A DNA stretch of 64,000 nucleotides from Sphingobium sp. GTDB taxonomy: Bacteria > Pseudomonadota > Alphaproteobacteria > Sphingomonadales > Sphingomonadaceae. Below the pieces are notes generated by a model that did not search any database, had not been told where the DNA came from, and was given only the letters and a program-made list of their open reading frames with translations. This document shows, in pieces, positions 27,052 to 37,049 of the stretch. A program made the position numbers and the translations under genes. Every line of letters begins with the position of its first letter. The first letter of the stretch is position 1. Location: assembly GCA_022652485.1 (NCBI GenBank), contig JALCRK010000013.1, positions 1-64,000 on the forward strand. The letters run 5' to 3'.

Positions 27052-27207
27052 TGTCTGAAAAGTTTTAGGAGTTCGGCGGCCAGCAGGTAAGGGGCCATTT
27101 GATCCATTCCGGCTACAATATCTCGACGTCGTCAGTTGGCTTTGGCAAGAGAGATCATCCCCCCTCCCCCCTTTGCCTTCCTCCCTCCCCATGTCTATAG
27201 AGGCCGA

Positions 27208-28386
27208 ATGCCTGATACCCAGCTGCGTGTCGCGCTTTTCAGCGGCAACTATAATTATGTGAAGGATGGCGCCAATCAGGCGCTCAACAAGCTGGTGGCC
27301 TATCTGCTGCGGCAGGGCGTGGTGGTTCGCGTCTATTCGCCTACAACAAATACCCCCGCGTTCGCGCCCACGGGCGATCTGGTGAGCGCGCCGTCATGGC
27401 CGATCCCGAAGCGCCCGGAATATCAGATCCCGCTCGGGCTGCTGCCCGGCCTCAAGCGTGATCTGCGCGCCTTCGCGCCCAACCTCATCCATGTCTCCAG
27501 CCCCGATCCGCTGGGCCACGGCGCGCTCAAATATGGCCGCAAGCACGGCCTGCCGGTGGTCGCCTCGGTCCACACCCGGTTCGAGACCTATCCGCGTTAT
27601 TATGGCCTTGCCTTTCTGGAACCTCTGGTCGAGGCGATGCTGCGCCGCTTCTACCGCCGTTGCGACGCGATCATGGCCCCGTCCGAGGCGCTGGCGCAGA
27701 TGCTGCGCGATCAGCGCATGAGCTATGATGTCGGCGTATGGACGCGCGGCATAGACGACAGCATCTTCACCCCCGCCAACCGCGATCTCGCATGGCGCGA
27801 GAGCATCGGCCTCGGCGGCGACGCTCCGGTTATCGGCTATATCGGCCGTCTGGTGATGGAAAAGGGGCTGGATGTCTTTGCCGACACCATCGATGAGCTG
27901 CGCAGGCGCCAGGTCCAGCATCAGCTGCTGGTGATCGGCGACGGACCGGCCCGCAGCTGGTTCGAGCATCGTCTGCCGGGCGCCCGGTTCGTCGGCTTTC
28001 AAATGGGGGCTGATCTCGGCCGCGCGGTCGCCAGCATGGATATGCTGTTCAACCCCTCCGTCACCGAGGCGTTCGGCAATGTCACGCTGGAAACGATGGC
28101 CTGCGGCCTGCCCGTGGTCGCGGCGCAGGCAACGGGCAGCGACAGCCTCGTCAGGGATGGGGTCAACGGCCGCCTGATCCGCCCCGGCGCCATCGGCCAG
28201 TTCGCCGACGCGCTGGAGCACTATTGCACCGACACGGAGCTGCGCGCCCGCAATGGCGCGGCAGGGCTGGAGCTTTCCCGCCGCAACCGCTGGGATGCCG
28301 TCAATCAGGCGATGCTGGATACCTATCTGCGCGTGTCCGCCCAGCGGCGGCGGGGCGCGCTGGCCCAGCGCAGCCCGGTGCCCTGA
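27208..28386 (+). CDS. GT4-family glycosyltransferase (mannosyltransferase-like)
   Basis: 392 residues, two Rossmann domains of the GT-B fold. The N-terminal acceptor side shows LRVALFSGNYNYVKDGANQAL and VHTRFETYPRYYG; the donor side shows IGYIGRLVMEKGLDVF, VIGDGPARSWFE, FNPSVTEAFGNVTLETMACG (E-x7-E motif) and RDGVNGRLIRPG. It resembles alpha-mannosyltransferases acting on glycolipids, but the donor sugar cannot be read from sequence. It stands alone, and a 105-bp repeat follows six bases after its stop. Confidence 0.88.
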   Translation: MPDTQLRVALFSGNYNYVKDGANQALNKLVAYLLRQGVVVRVYSPTTNTPAFAPTGDLVSAPSWPIPKRPEYQIPLGLLPGLKRDLRAFAPNLIHVSSPDPLGHGALKYGRKHGLPVVASVHTRFETYPRYYGLAFLEPLVEAMLRRFYRRCDAIMAPSEALAQMLRDQRMSYDVGVWTRGIDDSIFTPANRDLAWRESIGLGGDAPVIGYIGRLVMEKGLDVFADTIDELRRRQVQHQLLVIGDGPARSWFEHRLPGARFVGFQMGADLGRAVASMDMLFNPSVTEAFGNVTLETMACGLPVVAAQATGSDSLVRDGVNGRLIRPGAIGQFADALEHYCTDTELRARNGAAGLELSRRNRWDAVNQAMLDTYLRVSAQRRRGALAQRSPVP

Positions 28387-28392
28387 GCGGGT

Positions 28393-28496
28393 TAGAGCGC
28401 GCCGCGCTACATCTCACGCAGCAGGCGCGCTCTATGTATTTGTTGTCGCATCGTTATTGCCAAAAACCGGTGCCCACTTTTTGGCACGATGCTTTA
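28393..28496. repeat. TAGAGC...GCTCTA intergenic element, copy 2 (inverted)
   Basis: 104-bp inverted relative of 10992-11096 and 57338-57442, sharing GTTGTCGCATCGTTATTGCC and CGGTGCCCACTTTTTGGCAC. Its right terminus, TAAAGC on the minus strand, supplies the stop codon of the membrane-protein gene at 28494-28937. Confidence 0.85.
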
Positions 28497-28937
28497 AGCC
28501 AGCACTTTCCGGTCGGTCATCCGGCGGCAATACCACCATAAAAATGCTATGAGCGCCAGAATGACGAGCGGCATCGCCTGGTTTGCGGGCGTATCCAGCG
28601 CGGCGGGGGGAGACGCGCTCCACTGATAGGCGAAGCTCGCCAGCGCGGCGGCGAACGACAGCGCGAACGCGCCCACCGCATGGCGTGAGCGCAGCAGCAT
28701 CAGCACCGAACCGGCGACCGAGCTCCACACGCCCAGCGGCCAGCAGATCTGCGCCCACAGCGGAAAGGAATCGATCCAGCCGAGCAGCACCTGCGGATCT
28801 CCCATGTTCCTGAGATAGTCGCTGTTGCGCGTGCGCGTCATGACATAGTCATATCCGCCGAAAGCATTCCAGATTAGGAATATTATCGTTATAATCCAAT
28901 ATGTTAAATTGGCAGAATGTTTGTGCTCCCCCGTCAT
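28494..28937 (-). CDS. hypothetical four-helix inner-membrane protein
   Basis: 147 residues with four predicted membrane segments (about 12-30, 58-80, 84-106 and 118-136) and a short basic tail. The segment NAFGGYDYVMTRTRNSDYL between the first two helices is polar. The family is not named with confidence. Its TAA stop is formed by the end of the adjacent 105-bp repeat, so the last residues (RKVLA) may have been set by that insertion. It is divergent from rarA. Confidence 0.75.
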   Translation of the reverse strand: MTGEHKHSANLTYWIITIIFLIWNAFGGYDYVMTRTRNSDYLRNMGDPQVLLGWIDSFPLWAQICWPLGVWSSVAGSVLMLLRSRHAVGAFALSFAAALASFAYQWSASPPAALDTPANQAMPLVILALIAFLWWYCRRMTDRKVLA

Positions 28938-29027
28938 GGCGCCCCTCCTCTATTCTCAACGACATTCTCAACATATCGCGTTATCGATGGCGGTGCAAAA
29001 GGCGGCGTATTGCGGTAGGGTCGGCCC

Positions 29028-30353
29028 ATGCCCGATCTGTTCGCCGCCGACCACCCCGCCACTTCCTCCGCCGGGCCGCTGCCCGAGAGCGCCCCGCTCG
29101 CCGATCGGCTCCGGCCCCAGCGTCTCGATGAAGTCGTCGGGCAGGAGCATCTCACCGGCCCCGAAGGCGCGATCGGGCGAATGGTCGCGGCAGGACGGCT
29201 TTCCTCGATCATCTTCTGGGGGCCGCCTGGCACCGGCAAGACCACCATCTCCCGCCTGCTCGCCGCCGCGGTGGGAATGCGCTTCGAGCCGGTCTCTGCC
29301 GTCTTCACCGGCGTTGCCGACCTCAAGAAGATCTTCGCCGCCGCGCGCGACCACGCGAAGCTGGGCCAGCGCACGCTTCTCTTCGTAGACGAGATCCACC
29401 GCTTCAACCGCAGCCAGCAGGATGGCTTCCTCCCCTATGTCGAGGACGGCACGATCACGCTGGTTGGCGCGACCACGGAGAATCCGAGCTTCGAGCTGAA
29501 CGCCGCCCTTCTCTCCCGCGCGCAGGTGCTGATCCTGCGGCGGCTGGACAATGGCGCGCTGGAAAAGCTGCTGGAACGCGCCGAAGCCCTGACCGGCCGC
29601 GCGCTGCCCCTCACCCCCGAAGCGCGCGAGGCACTCATCGCCTCGGCGGATGGCGACGGGCGGTTTCTGCTCAATCAGGCGGAAACCCTGTTCTCGGTCG
29701 CGATTGCCGAGCCGCTCGACCCCGCCGCACTCTCTGCCCTGCTCCACCGCCGCGTCGCCGTCTATGACAAGGACCGGGAGGGGCATTACAACCTCATCTC
29801 CGCGCTGCATAAATCCCTGCGCGGCTCGGACCCTCAGGCCGCGCTCTATTATCTCGCGCGGATGCTGGTGGCGGGCGAGGAGCCGCTCTATGTGCTGCGC
29901 CGGATGGTGCGCTTCGCCAGCGAGGACATCGGCCTCGCCGACCCGCAGGCGCTGGTTCAGTGCCTCGCCGCCAAGGACGCTTATGACTTCCTCGGTTCGC
30001 CCGAGGGCGAACTGGCGATCGTGCAGGCCTGCCTCTATTGCGCCACCGCGCCCAAATCGAACGCCGCGTACAAGGCGCAGAAGGCAGCTTGGAAATCCGC
30101 CAGGGATACCGGCTCGCTGATGCCCCCCACCAATATCCTGAACGCGCCGACCAAGCTGATGAAGGACATCGGCTATGGCGCGGGCTACGCCTATGACCAT
30201 GATCAGGAAGAAGGCTTTTCCGGAGACAATTACTGGCCTGAGGAAATGACGCCCGCCACCTTCTACGCCCCCACGGATCGCGGCCTCGAAAAGCGCATTG
30301 CGGAGCGCATCGCCTATTGGGACGAACTGCGGGCGCAACGCCGCCAGAAATAA
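29028..30353 (+). CDS. rarA: replication-associated recombination protein A
   Basis: 441-residue AAA+ ATPase (MgsA/RarA), a clamp-loader-like protein acting at stalled forks. It shows PLADRLRPQRLDEVVGQEHL, Walker A GPPGTGKTT, Walker B LLFVDEIHRFNRSQQD, sensor 1 GATTENPSFELNAALLSRAQ and the tetramerisation C-terminus (ALLYLARML-like region, YAYDHDQEEGFSGDNYWPEE). It leads a co-directional block with DUF1285, Nudix and cca genes. Confidence 0.95.
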   Translation: MPDLFAADHPATSSAGPLPESAPLADRLRPQRLDEVVGQEHLTGPEGAIGRMVAAGRLSSIIFWGPPGTGKTTISRLLAAAVGMRFEPVSAVFTGVADLKKIFAAARDHAKLGQRTLLFVDEIHRFNRSQQDGFLPYVEDGTITLVGATTENPSFELNAALLSRAQVLILRRLDNGALEKLLERAEALTGRALPLTPEAREALIASADGDGRFLLNQAETLFSVAIAEPLDPAALSALLHRRVAVYDKDREGHYNLISALHKSLRGSDPQAALYYLARMLVAGEEPLYVLRRMVRFASEDIGLADPQALVQCLAAKDAYDFLGSPEGELAIVQACLYCATAPKSNAAYKAQKAAWKSARDTGSLMPPTNILNAPTKLMKDIGYGAGYAYDHDQEEGFSGDNYWPEEMTPATFYAPTDRGLEKRIAERIAYWDELRAQRRQK

Positions 30354-30409
30354 TCCTCGCCCGGCACTGGCCATTTGCCATTCCGGTCTGCCACCCCTAT
30401 CTCCCCCTC

Positions 30410-30982
30410 ATGCCGATGAAACCGCCACCCGATCTCACCTCGCTGTCACTGGCGGAGATCGCGCGCCTTGCAGCCGAACGGCGCCTGCCTCCGGTCGAAC
30501 AATGGAATCCCGATCATTGCGGCGATAGCGAGATGCGCATCGCGGCAGACGGCACATGGTTTCACCAGGGTTCGCCCATCGGCCGCATGGAAATGGTGCG
30601 CCTGTTCTCCACCATCCTGCGGCGGGAGGCGGATGGCGGCTATGTGCTGGTGACGCCGGTGGAGAAGCTCTCGATTACGGTGGATGATGCCCCATTCGTC
30701 GCTGTGGAACTCGCGAGCGAGGGTGCCGGGTCGTCGCGTCAGCTTGCGTTCCGCCTGAATACAGGCGACCTTGTCGTGGCCGATGCGGATCATCCAATCG
30801 CGCTGCGGGGTTCCGCCGACGAACCGCGCCCCTATCTCCACGTGCGCGCCGGGTTGGAAGCCCTGATCGCCCGGTCGGTTTTTTACGAGCTGGCGGAACT
30901 CGCCATCGAGGAACAGGCCGCTCCTGGCGCGGCTCTGGGATTATGGAGCGGCGGCCATTTTTTCCCGATGAGCCCTGCATGA
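30410..30982 (+). CDS. DUF1285 domain protein
   Basis: 190 residues. The pattern PVEQWNPDHCGDSEMRIAAD-GTWFHQGSPIGRMEMVRLFSTILRRE (quoted in two parts here only by its first 20 residues and following WFHQG) and YVLVTPVEKLSITVDDAPF are typical of DUF1285, a small conserved alpha/gammaproteobacterial family of unknown function. Its stop overlaps the next start by four bases (ATGA), so it is translationally coupled to the Nudix gene. Confidence 0.88.
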   Translation: MPMKPPPDLTSLSLAEIARLAAERRLPPVEQWNPDHCGDSEMRIAADGTWFHQGSPIGRMEMVRLFSTILRREADGGYVLVTPVEKLSITVDDAPFVAVELASEGAGSSRQLAFRLNTGDLVVADADHPIALRGSADEPRPYLHVRAGLEALIARSVFYELAELAIEEQAAPGAALGLWSGGHFFPMSPA

Positions 30983-31584
30983 GGCTCGCGGAGCGGCTAA
31001 GGCGGGATCTGGCGGCTGGCCACGCGCGGGATGTTTTGGTGCGGGCGGCAGACCCGCGCCTGTCAGAGCCAGTCGTGCTCGCCCCCGCCGCCGTTTTGAT
31101 CGCGGTGACGGATCGCCCCGAACCGGGCGTCATCCTGACCCGCCGCGCCTCCCACCTGCGCAAACACGCCGGGCAGGTCGCCTTTCCGGGCGGACGGCTC
31201 GATGACACCGATGCCGATGTGATCGCCGCGGCCCTGCGGGAGGCGCAGGAGGAAATCGCGCTCGATCCCGCGCATGTCGAAATCGTCGGAGTGTCAGATC
31301 GCTATCACACCTGGACCGGCTTCGACATTCATCCCGTGCTTGGCGTCATCCCGCCGGATCTCACCTTCGCGCCCCATCCGGACGAAGTCGAAGCGCTGTT
31401 CGAGGTTCCCCTCGACTTCCTGCTTTCCCCCGCGAACCGGGAACGGAAAGAGATAGAATTTCAGAATGCAACGCATCATTATGACGAGATATATTGGGGA
31501 GAGCATCGCATATGGGGCGTGACCGCCACGATTGTCGCCAACCTCGCCAAGCGGCTGGGCTATGACGATGGCCAATCTGCCTGA
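30979..31584 (+). CDS. Nudix hydrolase, CoA pyrophosphatase type
   Basis: 201 residues. LRKHAGQVAFPGGRLDDTD followed by ALREAQEEIALD gives the UPF0035-type signature and the Nudix box, as in NudL/YeaB enzymes that split coenzyme A or its thioesters into phosphopantetheine and ADP. The fifth-spacer Glu of the generic box is Asp here. It overlaps both neighbours (DUF1285 by 4 bases, cca by about 23), which marks a tight operon. Confidence 0.9.
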   Translation: MRLAERLRRDLAAGHARDVLVRAADPRLSEPVVLAPAAVLIAVTDRPEPGVILTRRASHLRKHAGQVAFPGGRLDDTDADVIAAALREAQEEIALDPAHVEIVGVSDRYHTWTGFDIHPVLGVIPPDLTFAPHPDEVEALFEVPLDFLLSPANRERKEIEFQNATHHYDEIYWGEHRIWGVTATIVANLAKRLGYDDGQSA

Positions 31585-32788
31585 CGCGCCCTGGCGGCAC
31601 CGGCCCGGCCTTGAGGCGCTGTGCCGCCTGCTTGGCGCGGAAGAATCGGCGGTACGGCTGGTGGGTGGTGCCGTACGCGACGGATTGCTCGGCCTTGATG
31701 TGAACGACATCGATCTGGCCACCCGCTGGGCACCGCAGGAAGTGATGGACAAACTGTCGGCGGCCCGGATCAAGGTTGTCCCGACCGGCATCGCGCACGG
31801 CACCGTGACCGCGGTTCTCGATCATCGCCCGGTCGAGATCACCACGCTGCGCTGCGACGTCAGCACGGATGGCCGCCGCGCCACCATCGCCTATACCGAC
31901 GACTGGCGGGAGGATGCCGCACGGCGGGATTTCACCATCAACGCGCTTTATGCCAATCCGCTTTCCGGAGAGATTCACGATTATTTCGGCGGCCTTGACG
32001 ATCTTGCCGGGAAGCGGGTGCGTTTCATAGGCGACCCGGAACAGCGCATCGCGGAAGACCATTTACGCATTCTTCGCTATTTCCGCTTTCTCGCCCGCTT
32101 CGGCGCGTTCCCGCCAGACACCGCCGCATACGAAGCCTGCAAAAGCAACGCCAACAGCCTGATGGCCCTGTCGCGCGAACGCATCGCCGATGAGCTTGTG
32201 AAGCTGCTCGCGCTGCCCGATCCATCGCCTGTATTGCATCTCATGGCCGAGGGCGGGATTTTCGCGCCAGTATTGCCCGAAATTGATACGGCAGGGGTGC
32301 AGCGCCTGGACGCCTTGCTGCAACGGGAGAGAGCCGCGCGCCTTGTACGACCTCCCTCGCCTATCCTGCGCCTTGCGGCGCTGCTCCCGCCCGATCAGAC
32401 GACAGGCGAACAGGTCGCCGCCCGCCTCAAGCTCTCCAACAAGGCGCGCAAGCGCATCGCCGCCGCACTCGCCCCGCCGCCGCTCCACGACCATCCCCGG
32501 GAGCTGGCCTATCGGCTTGGCACCGAAACCGCGCTCGATCAGATGCTGCTCGGGGCGGCACCGATGGCGGAGGACATGGCGGCGCTGGAAAGCTGGGAGC
32601 TGCCGGAATTTCCGATCGGCGGACGCGATATTATCGCACTCGGGCTGCCTGCCGGGCCGAACATCGCCCACTTATTGAAAGTCGTGCGGGAACAATGGAT
32701 TGCCGAGGGCTTCACCGGGCCGGAGCGCGCGCACGCAATCGCGGAAATTCAGGTGGCCAAGTTGCTGCGCGAACGCCAGAACTCATAA
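31562..32788 (+). CDS. CCA-adding tRNA nucleotidyltransferase / poly(A) polymerase family
   Basis: 408 residues. The class II nucleotidyltransferase head shows VRLVGGAVRDGLLGL and the catalytic DxD in VNDIDLATRW; further signatures are EDHLRILRYFRFLARFG and RDFTINALYANP. The C-terminal half is helical and binds tRNA. It repairs or adds the 3-prime CCA of tRNAs. The start at 31562 overlaps the Nudix gene; ATG 31568 is equally possible. Its 3-prime end overlaps the convergent EAL gene by 40 bases. Confidence 0.92.
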   Translation: MTMANLPDAPWRHRPGLEALCRLLGAEESAVRLVGGAVRDGLLGLDVNDIDLATRWAPQEVMDKLSAARIKVVPTGIAHGTVTAVLDHRPVEITTLRCDVSTDGRRATIAYTDDWREDAARRDFTINALYANPLSGEIHDYFGGLDDLAGKRVRFIGDPEQRIAEDHLRILRYFRFLARFGAFPPDTAAYEACKSNANSLMALSRERIADELVKLLALPDPSPVLHLMAEGGIFAPVLPEIDTAGVQRLDALLQRERAARLVRPPSPILRLAALLPPDQTTGEQVAARLKLSNKARKRIAAALAPPPLHDHPRELAYRLGTETALDQMLLGAAPMAEDMAALESWELPEFPIGGRDIIALGLPAGPNIAHLLKVVREQWIAEGFTGPERAHAIAEIQVAKLLRERQNS

Positions 32789-34506
32789 GCGTCGTCGGCG
32801 CTCAGCGGCTTCGCGAAATAATAGCCCTGGCCATAGGTGCACCCCATGTCCCTCAGGGCCGCCGCTGCGTCGGCATCCTCGATGCCTTCTGCGGTCGTTT
32901 TCATGCCGAGGGTTTGCGCCAGGGACAGGATCGCCCGGATGATGGCGAGCTTGTCGGTGTCAATCAGCATGTCGGTGACGAAGCTGCGATCCATCTTGAG
33001 GACATCGAGCGGCAGGCTCTGAAGGCTGGCCAGATTGGAAAAGCCGGTTCCGAAATCATCCATCGCCACCGCGATGTCGGCCCGCTTGAACGTCTCGAGC
33101 AGCGCGCGGCATTTGACAGGATCGTCCACCAGTGCGCTCTCGGTCAGCTCGATCGTCAGGCGGCTGCCGTGCATGGCATTGAGTTCGAGCGCGTCGGCGA
33201 CCATTGCCGCCACGTCATCCCGCGCGATCTGGATCGACGAGAGGTTGACGCTCACCTTCAAGGGGACTTCGGCACCATGACGAACATCCCAGCACGCCAT
33301 CTGATGCAACGCCTCATGCACTGCCCACCGGCCGAGCTGCACGATAAGGCCGGACTCTTCCGCCACCGGAATGAAATCCGCCGGTGAGACCACGCCCAGA
33401 TCCTGATCCTGCCAGCGGGCGAGCGCCTCGAAGCCTATAACCCCACCGCTCGCAAGCTCGATTATAGGCTGATAGCTCAGCGTCAGGCCATCACGGGCCA
33501 AGGCGTCCCGCAACCGGCTTTCGAGGAAAAACCGCTGCCGCGCGGCGCCAAGCTCCCCCGCGCGATAGATTTCGACCCGTCCGCTGTTCTTTGCGATCCG
33601 GGAGGCGGCCTGCGCCTGACGGACGAGCTCGTCCGGGTCCGCGTCCTTGATCGGCGACAAGGAACAACCGATGGCACAGTTGACCGAAATGGTGAGATTG
33701 GAGAGGCGTATCGGAGCGGAAAGTATGGCCTGCACCCGCTCCGCCAATGTTATCACGTCGGAAATGCCGGACCGGGCTTCCACAAAAATGCCGAAATCAT
33801 TGCCGCCGATCCGCGCAATCACGGCATCCTTGCCGATACAGCCGTTGAGACGCGCCGCGATCGACAGGATCAATTCGTCCCCCGCCATGGACCCCAGCGC
33901 TTCGTTGACCCGGCCGAACCGCATCAGATCGACAATGAGCACGCCCAGTTGGGTCGAGGTGTCATGGGCATGACGCGCAATCGTCTCTTCCATCAACTCG
34001 CCGAACCCTACGCGATTGGGCAGAGCCGTCAGGCTGTCAGACACCAGTTCGCGGCGCAAACTCTCCTCGACCCGCCTGTCGGCGGTCCGGTCCAGCGCAT
34101 TCAGAAGGACGCGCTGCCCGCCGACGCAGGGATCATCGATGAGGGCCAAGGTGCAATCGAATGCCTCGATGCCGAGTGGCGACATGCGTTCGACCTCGAA
34201 GCGGCGCTGTGGCGCACCCGATAGCACGAAGGCAATGATTTCGGCGCGGATATGGGCAATCCATTGCTCGCTATTGGCCTCTGCCCGGTCCACCATTGGC
34301 GGAAATTTTCGGGCGAATTCGGAATTCCAGATCTGGAAAAAGGGCGCGCCTTCGCTCCAGCCGATGATCGCCGCAGCGTTGGGCAACCCGTTCATGAAGG
34401 ACAGAAATTCAGCAGGAGGATGCGAGGCACTGGGCGTCGCGGCTTCGCCAAATGCGGTTGGCATCAGCGCCTGGCCCTTCCATGCTTCTGGCGAAATTCC
34501 CTGCAT
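32749..34506 (-). CDS. GGDEF-EAL c-di-GMP protein with degenerate GGDEF
   Basis: 585 residues, no membrane segments. A PAS-like region (about 35-150) is followed by a GGDEF domain (about 155-315) whose active-site motif is GGNDF (234-238), so cyclase activity is doubtful. The EAL domain (about 325-580) keeps E360-A-L, the loop-6 motif DDFGTGFS, the Lys in LKMDRSF and the late Glu in AEGIED, so phosphodiesterase activity is likely. It would lower c-di-GMP and affect biofilm or surface polymer output. It lies downstream of parC on the same strand. Confidence 0.9.
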   Translation of the reverse strand: MQGISPEAWKGQALMPTAFGEAATPSASHPPAEFLSFMNGLPNAAAIIGWSEGAPFFQIWNSEFARKFPPMVDRAEANSEQWIAHIRAEIIAFVLSGAPQRRFEVERMSPLGIEAFDCTLALIDDPCVGGQRVLLNALDRTADRRVEESLRRELVSDSLTALPNRVGFGELMEETIARHAHDTSTQLGVLIVDLMRFGRVNEALGSMAGDELILSIAARLNGCIGKDAVIARIGGNDFGIFVEARSGISDVITLAERVQAILSAPIRLSNLTISVNCAIGCSLSPIKDADPDELVRQAQAASRIAKNSGRVEIYRAGELGAARQRFFLESRLRDALARDGLTLSYQPIIELASGGVIGFEALARWQDQDLGVVSPADFIPVAEESGLIVQLGRWAVHEALHQMACWDVRHGAEVPLKVSVNLSSIQIARDDVAAMVADALELNAMHGSRLTIELTESALVDDPVKCRALLETFKRADIAVAMDDFGTGFSNLASLQSLPLDVLKMDRSFVTDMLIDTDKLAIIRAILSLAQTLGMKTTAEGIEDADAAAALRDMGCTYGQGYYFAKPLSADDAYEFWRSRSNLAT

Positions 34507-34663
34507 GACACCCTTAATGACCTAGCGCGTACCCGAATTTTTTCGGCACGATTATTGCGACAATGCTTCCCACCCGCAGCTCAACTAGGTGTAATTCTAT
34601 AATATCAATTCTTTTCTTACGGTTAAGATCGCGCTTACCGTCACTCGCTTCGTCGCAAAAAAA

Positions 34664-36958
34664 TCAGCCAAAACGGTTGTTTCGGGGAAAACCGGTAGGC
34701 GGCATCCGCCCTGCCGCGCCGCGCGCGACCCGCCACATGCCCAGGTCCGTTTCGGTGCGCGTGCGTCCGGTCTCGCCCCCCATCTGCCAGCTCAACCCAT
34801 CGGCAAGGCGGAAGGCCATCGCATCGGACAGCCCGCCGTCGCGATACCGTTGGAGCGCCACCCCCTGTCCGCGCGCCATTTCCGGCAACTCGGAAAGCGG
34901 AAACACGAGCAGCTTGCGGTTTTCACCGATCACCGCGACGCTATCCACGTCCGCCGCCATCGGATGCACCACGGCGACGCGCGCGCCGGCCTTCAGGTTC
35001 ATGACCTGCTTGCCCTTGCGCGTTTCCGCGATCACCTCATCCATCACCGCAATGAAGCCGCGCCCGTCGGAGGCGGCGAGCAGCATCTTCCCACCGGCCC
35101 GGGCCGGAAGCAGCGCCACGATTTCCGCATCACCCTCCAGATCGACCATCAGGCGCACCGGCTCGCCAAAACCGCGCCCGCCCGGCAGCTTGTCCGCGCC
35201 GAGAGTATAGAAACGACCATTCGCCGCCACCAGCAGGAGCTTGTCCGTCGTCTGCGCATGGAAGGCAAAGAGCGGGCCATCGCCCTCCTTGAACTTCGCC
35301 GTCTCGGCGGAAGCGAGATCGACATGCCCCTTCATCGCCCTGATCCAGCCGCGCTGCGAGAGGATGACGGTGATCGGCTCCCGCTCGATCATCGCCTCCA
35401 GCGGGATTTCGCGCGCCGGGGCGGCCTCCTCCACCTGGGTACGGCGGCGGCCGATCTCGGTTTCGGGCGCATAGCGCTTGCGCAGATCCGCGAGATCGCG
35501 CTTGAGGCGGGTGCGCTGGCGGGCGGGGCTTTCGACCAGCTTTTCCAGCTCCTCGCGTTCTTTCAGCAACTCGGCATGTTCGCGGCGCAGCTCCATTTCC
35601 TCCAGCTTGCGCAAACTCCGCAGCCGCATGTTGAGGATCGCCTCGGCCTGCCGATCGGTCAGGCTGAACTCCGCCATCATCACGTCCTTGGGTTCATCCT
35701 CGGTACGGATGATCTCGATCACGCGGTCGAGATTGAGGTAGGCGATAATATAGCCATCGAGCAGCTCGATCCGCGCTGCGATTTTGTCGAGCCGGTGTTT
35801 GGCGCGACGCACCAGCACGTCGATCTGGTGCTTGAGCCATTCGCGCAGCACCTCGCCCAGCCCCATGACCCGCGGCGTGCGACCAGCATCCAGCACGTTC
35901 ATGTTGAGCGGAAAGCGGGTTTCGAGATCGGTCAGCCGGAACAGGCTGTCCATCAGCACGTCGATCTCGACAGTACGAGCGCGCGGTTCCAGCACGATGC
36001 GGATCTGTTCGTCGCTCTCGTCGCGGATGTCAGCGAGGATCGGCAGCTTCTTGTCGGTAATGAGGCTGGCGATCTGCTCGATCAGCTTCGATTTCTGCAC
36101 CTGATAGGGAATTTCGGTGATGACCGCGATCCAGGTGCCGCGCCCTTCATCCTCCTTGTGCCACTTGGCCCGCACGCGCATCGATCCGCGACCGGTAGCG
36201 TAGGCCTCGGAGATCACATGCGCGCCATCGACCAGCACCCCACCCGTCGGCATATCCGGCCCACGTACGATCTGCATCAGCGCCGCGTGATCGGCCTGCG
36301 GTTCGTCGATCAACAGGCTGGCGGCATCGATGATCTCCGCGACATTGTGCGGCGGGATGCTCGTCGCCATGCCGACCGCGATGCCGCTCGCGCCGTTCGC
36401 CAGCAGATTGGGAAACAGGCCGGGGAAGACTTCCGGCTCTTCTTCCTCGCCATTATAGGTCGGGCGGAAATCGACCGTGCCTTCGTCCAGCCCGGACATC
36501 AGGTCCGCCGCCGCCTGCGTCAGCCGCGCCTCGGTATAGCGCATCGCCGCCGCGTTATCGCCGTCAATATTGCCGAAATTGCCCTGACCGTCGACCAGCG
36601 GCGTGCGCAGCGAGAAATCCTGCGCCAGCCGCACCATCGCATCATAGACCGATGCGTCGCCGTGCGGGTGATATTTACCGATGACATCGCCCACCACGCG
36701 CGCGCATTTCTTGTAAGGCGTGGTGTTGCGCGCGGGGTTGGCGGTGAGCACATCGGGCGCGGCACCGGCCGGCTCCATCCGCAGCAGACGCATCGCCCAG
36801 AGCAAACGGCGGTGCACCGGCTTCAGCCCATCGCGCAGATCCGGCAAAGACCGTGCCGTGATCGTCGAGAGCGCATAAACCAGATAGCGCTGGGAAAGAG
36901 CTTCATCGAACGGGTGGTTGACGATGGTATCGAACGGATCGCGAAAATCGGTGCTCAT
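34664..36958 (-). CDS. parC: DNA topoisomerase IV subunit A
   Basis: 764 residues, ParC length, which lacks the long acidic GyrA tail. The breakage-reunion domain shows [19 protein letters not shown], the quinolone region [16 protein letters not shown] and the active-site tyrosine in [11 protein letters not shown]. The C-terminal beta-pinwheel (about 500-740) contains [14 protein letters not shown] and related blades. With ParE it decatenates daughter chromosomes. In the quinolone-determining region the residue equivalent to E. coli Ser80 is Ala and Glu84 is Asp. Confidence 0.95.
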   Translation of the reverse strand: MSTDFRDPFDTIVNHPFDEALSQRYLVYALSTITARSLPDLRDGLKPVHRRLLWAMRLLRMEPAGAAPDVLTANPARNTTPYKKCARVVGDVIGKYHPHGDASVYDAMVRLAQDFSLRTPLVDGQGNFGNIDGDNAAAMRYTEARLTQAAADLMSGLDEGTVDFRPTYNGEEEEPEVFPGLFPNLLANGASGIAVGMATSIPPHNVAEIIDAASLLIDEPQADHAALMQIVRGPDMPTGGVLVDGAHVISEAYATGRGSMRVRAKWHKEDEGRGTWIAVITEIPYQVQKSKLIEQIASLITDKKLPILADIRDESDEQIRIVLEPRARTVEIDVLMDSLFRLTDLETRFPLNMNVLDAGRTPRVMGLGEVLREWLKHQIDVLVRRAKHRLDKIAARIELLDGYIIAYLNLDRVIEIIRTEDEPKDVMMAEFSLTDRQAEAILNMRLRSLRKLEEMELRREHAELLKEREELEKLVESPARQRTRLKRDLADLRKRYAPETEIGRRRTQVEEAAPAREIPLEAMIEREPITVILSQRGWIRAMKGHVDLASAETAKFKEGDGPLFAFHAQTTDKLLLVAANGRFYTLGADKLPGGRGFGEPVRLMVDLEGDAEIVALLPARAGGKMLLAASDGRGFIAVMDEVIAETRKGKQVMNLKAGARVAVVHPMAADVDSVAVIGENRKLLVFPLSELPEMARGQGVALQRYRDGGLSDAMAFRLADGLSWQMGGETGRTRTETDLGMWRVARGAAGRMPPTGFPRNNRFG

Positions 36959-37049
36959 GGGCTGCGGATAGCAAGCCAGAGGACTCTCGTCGATGGCATT
37001 GTGGGCGCCGTAAGGCTATGCAGGCATATCGCGAGGAGACAGCGCCATC

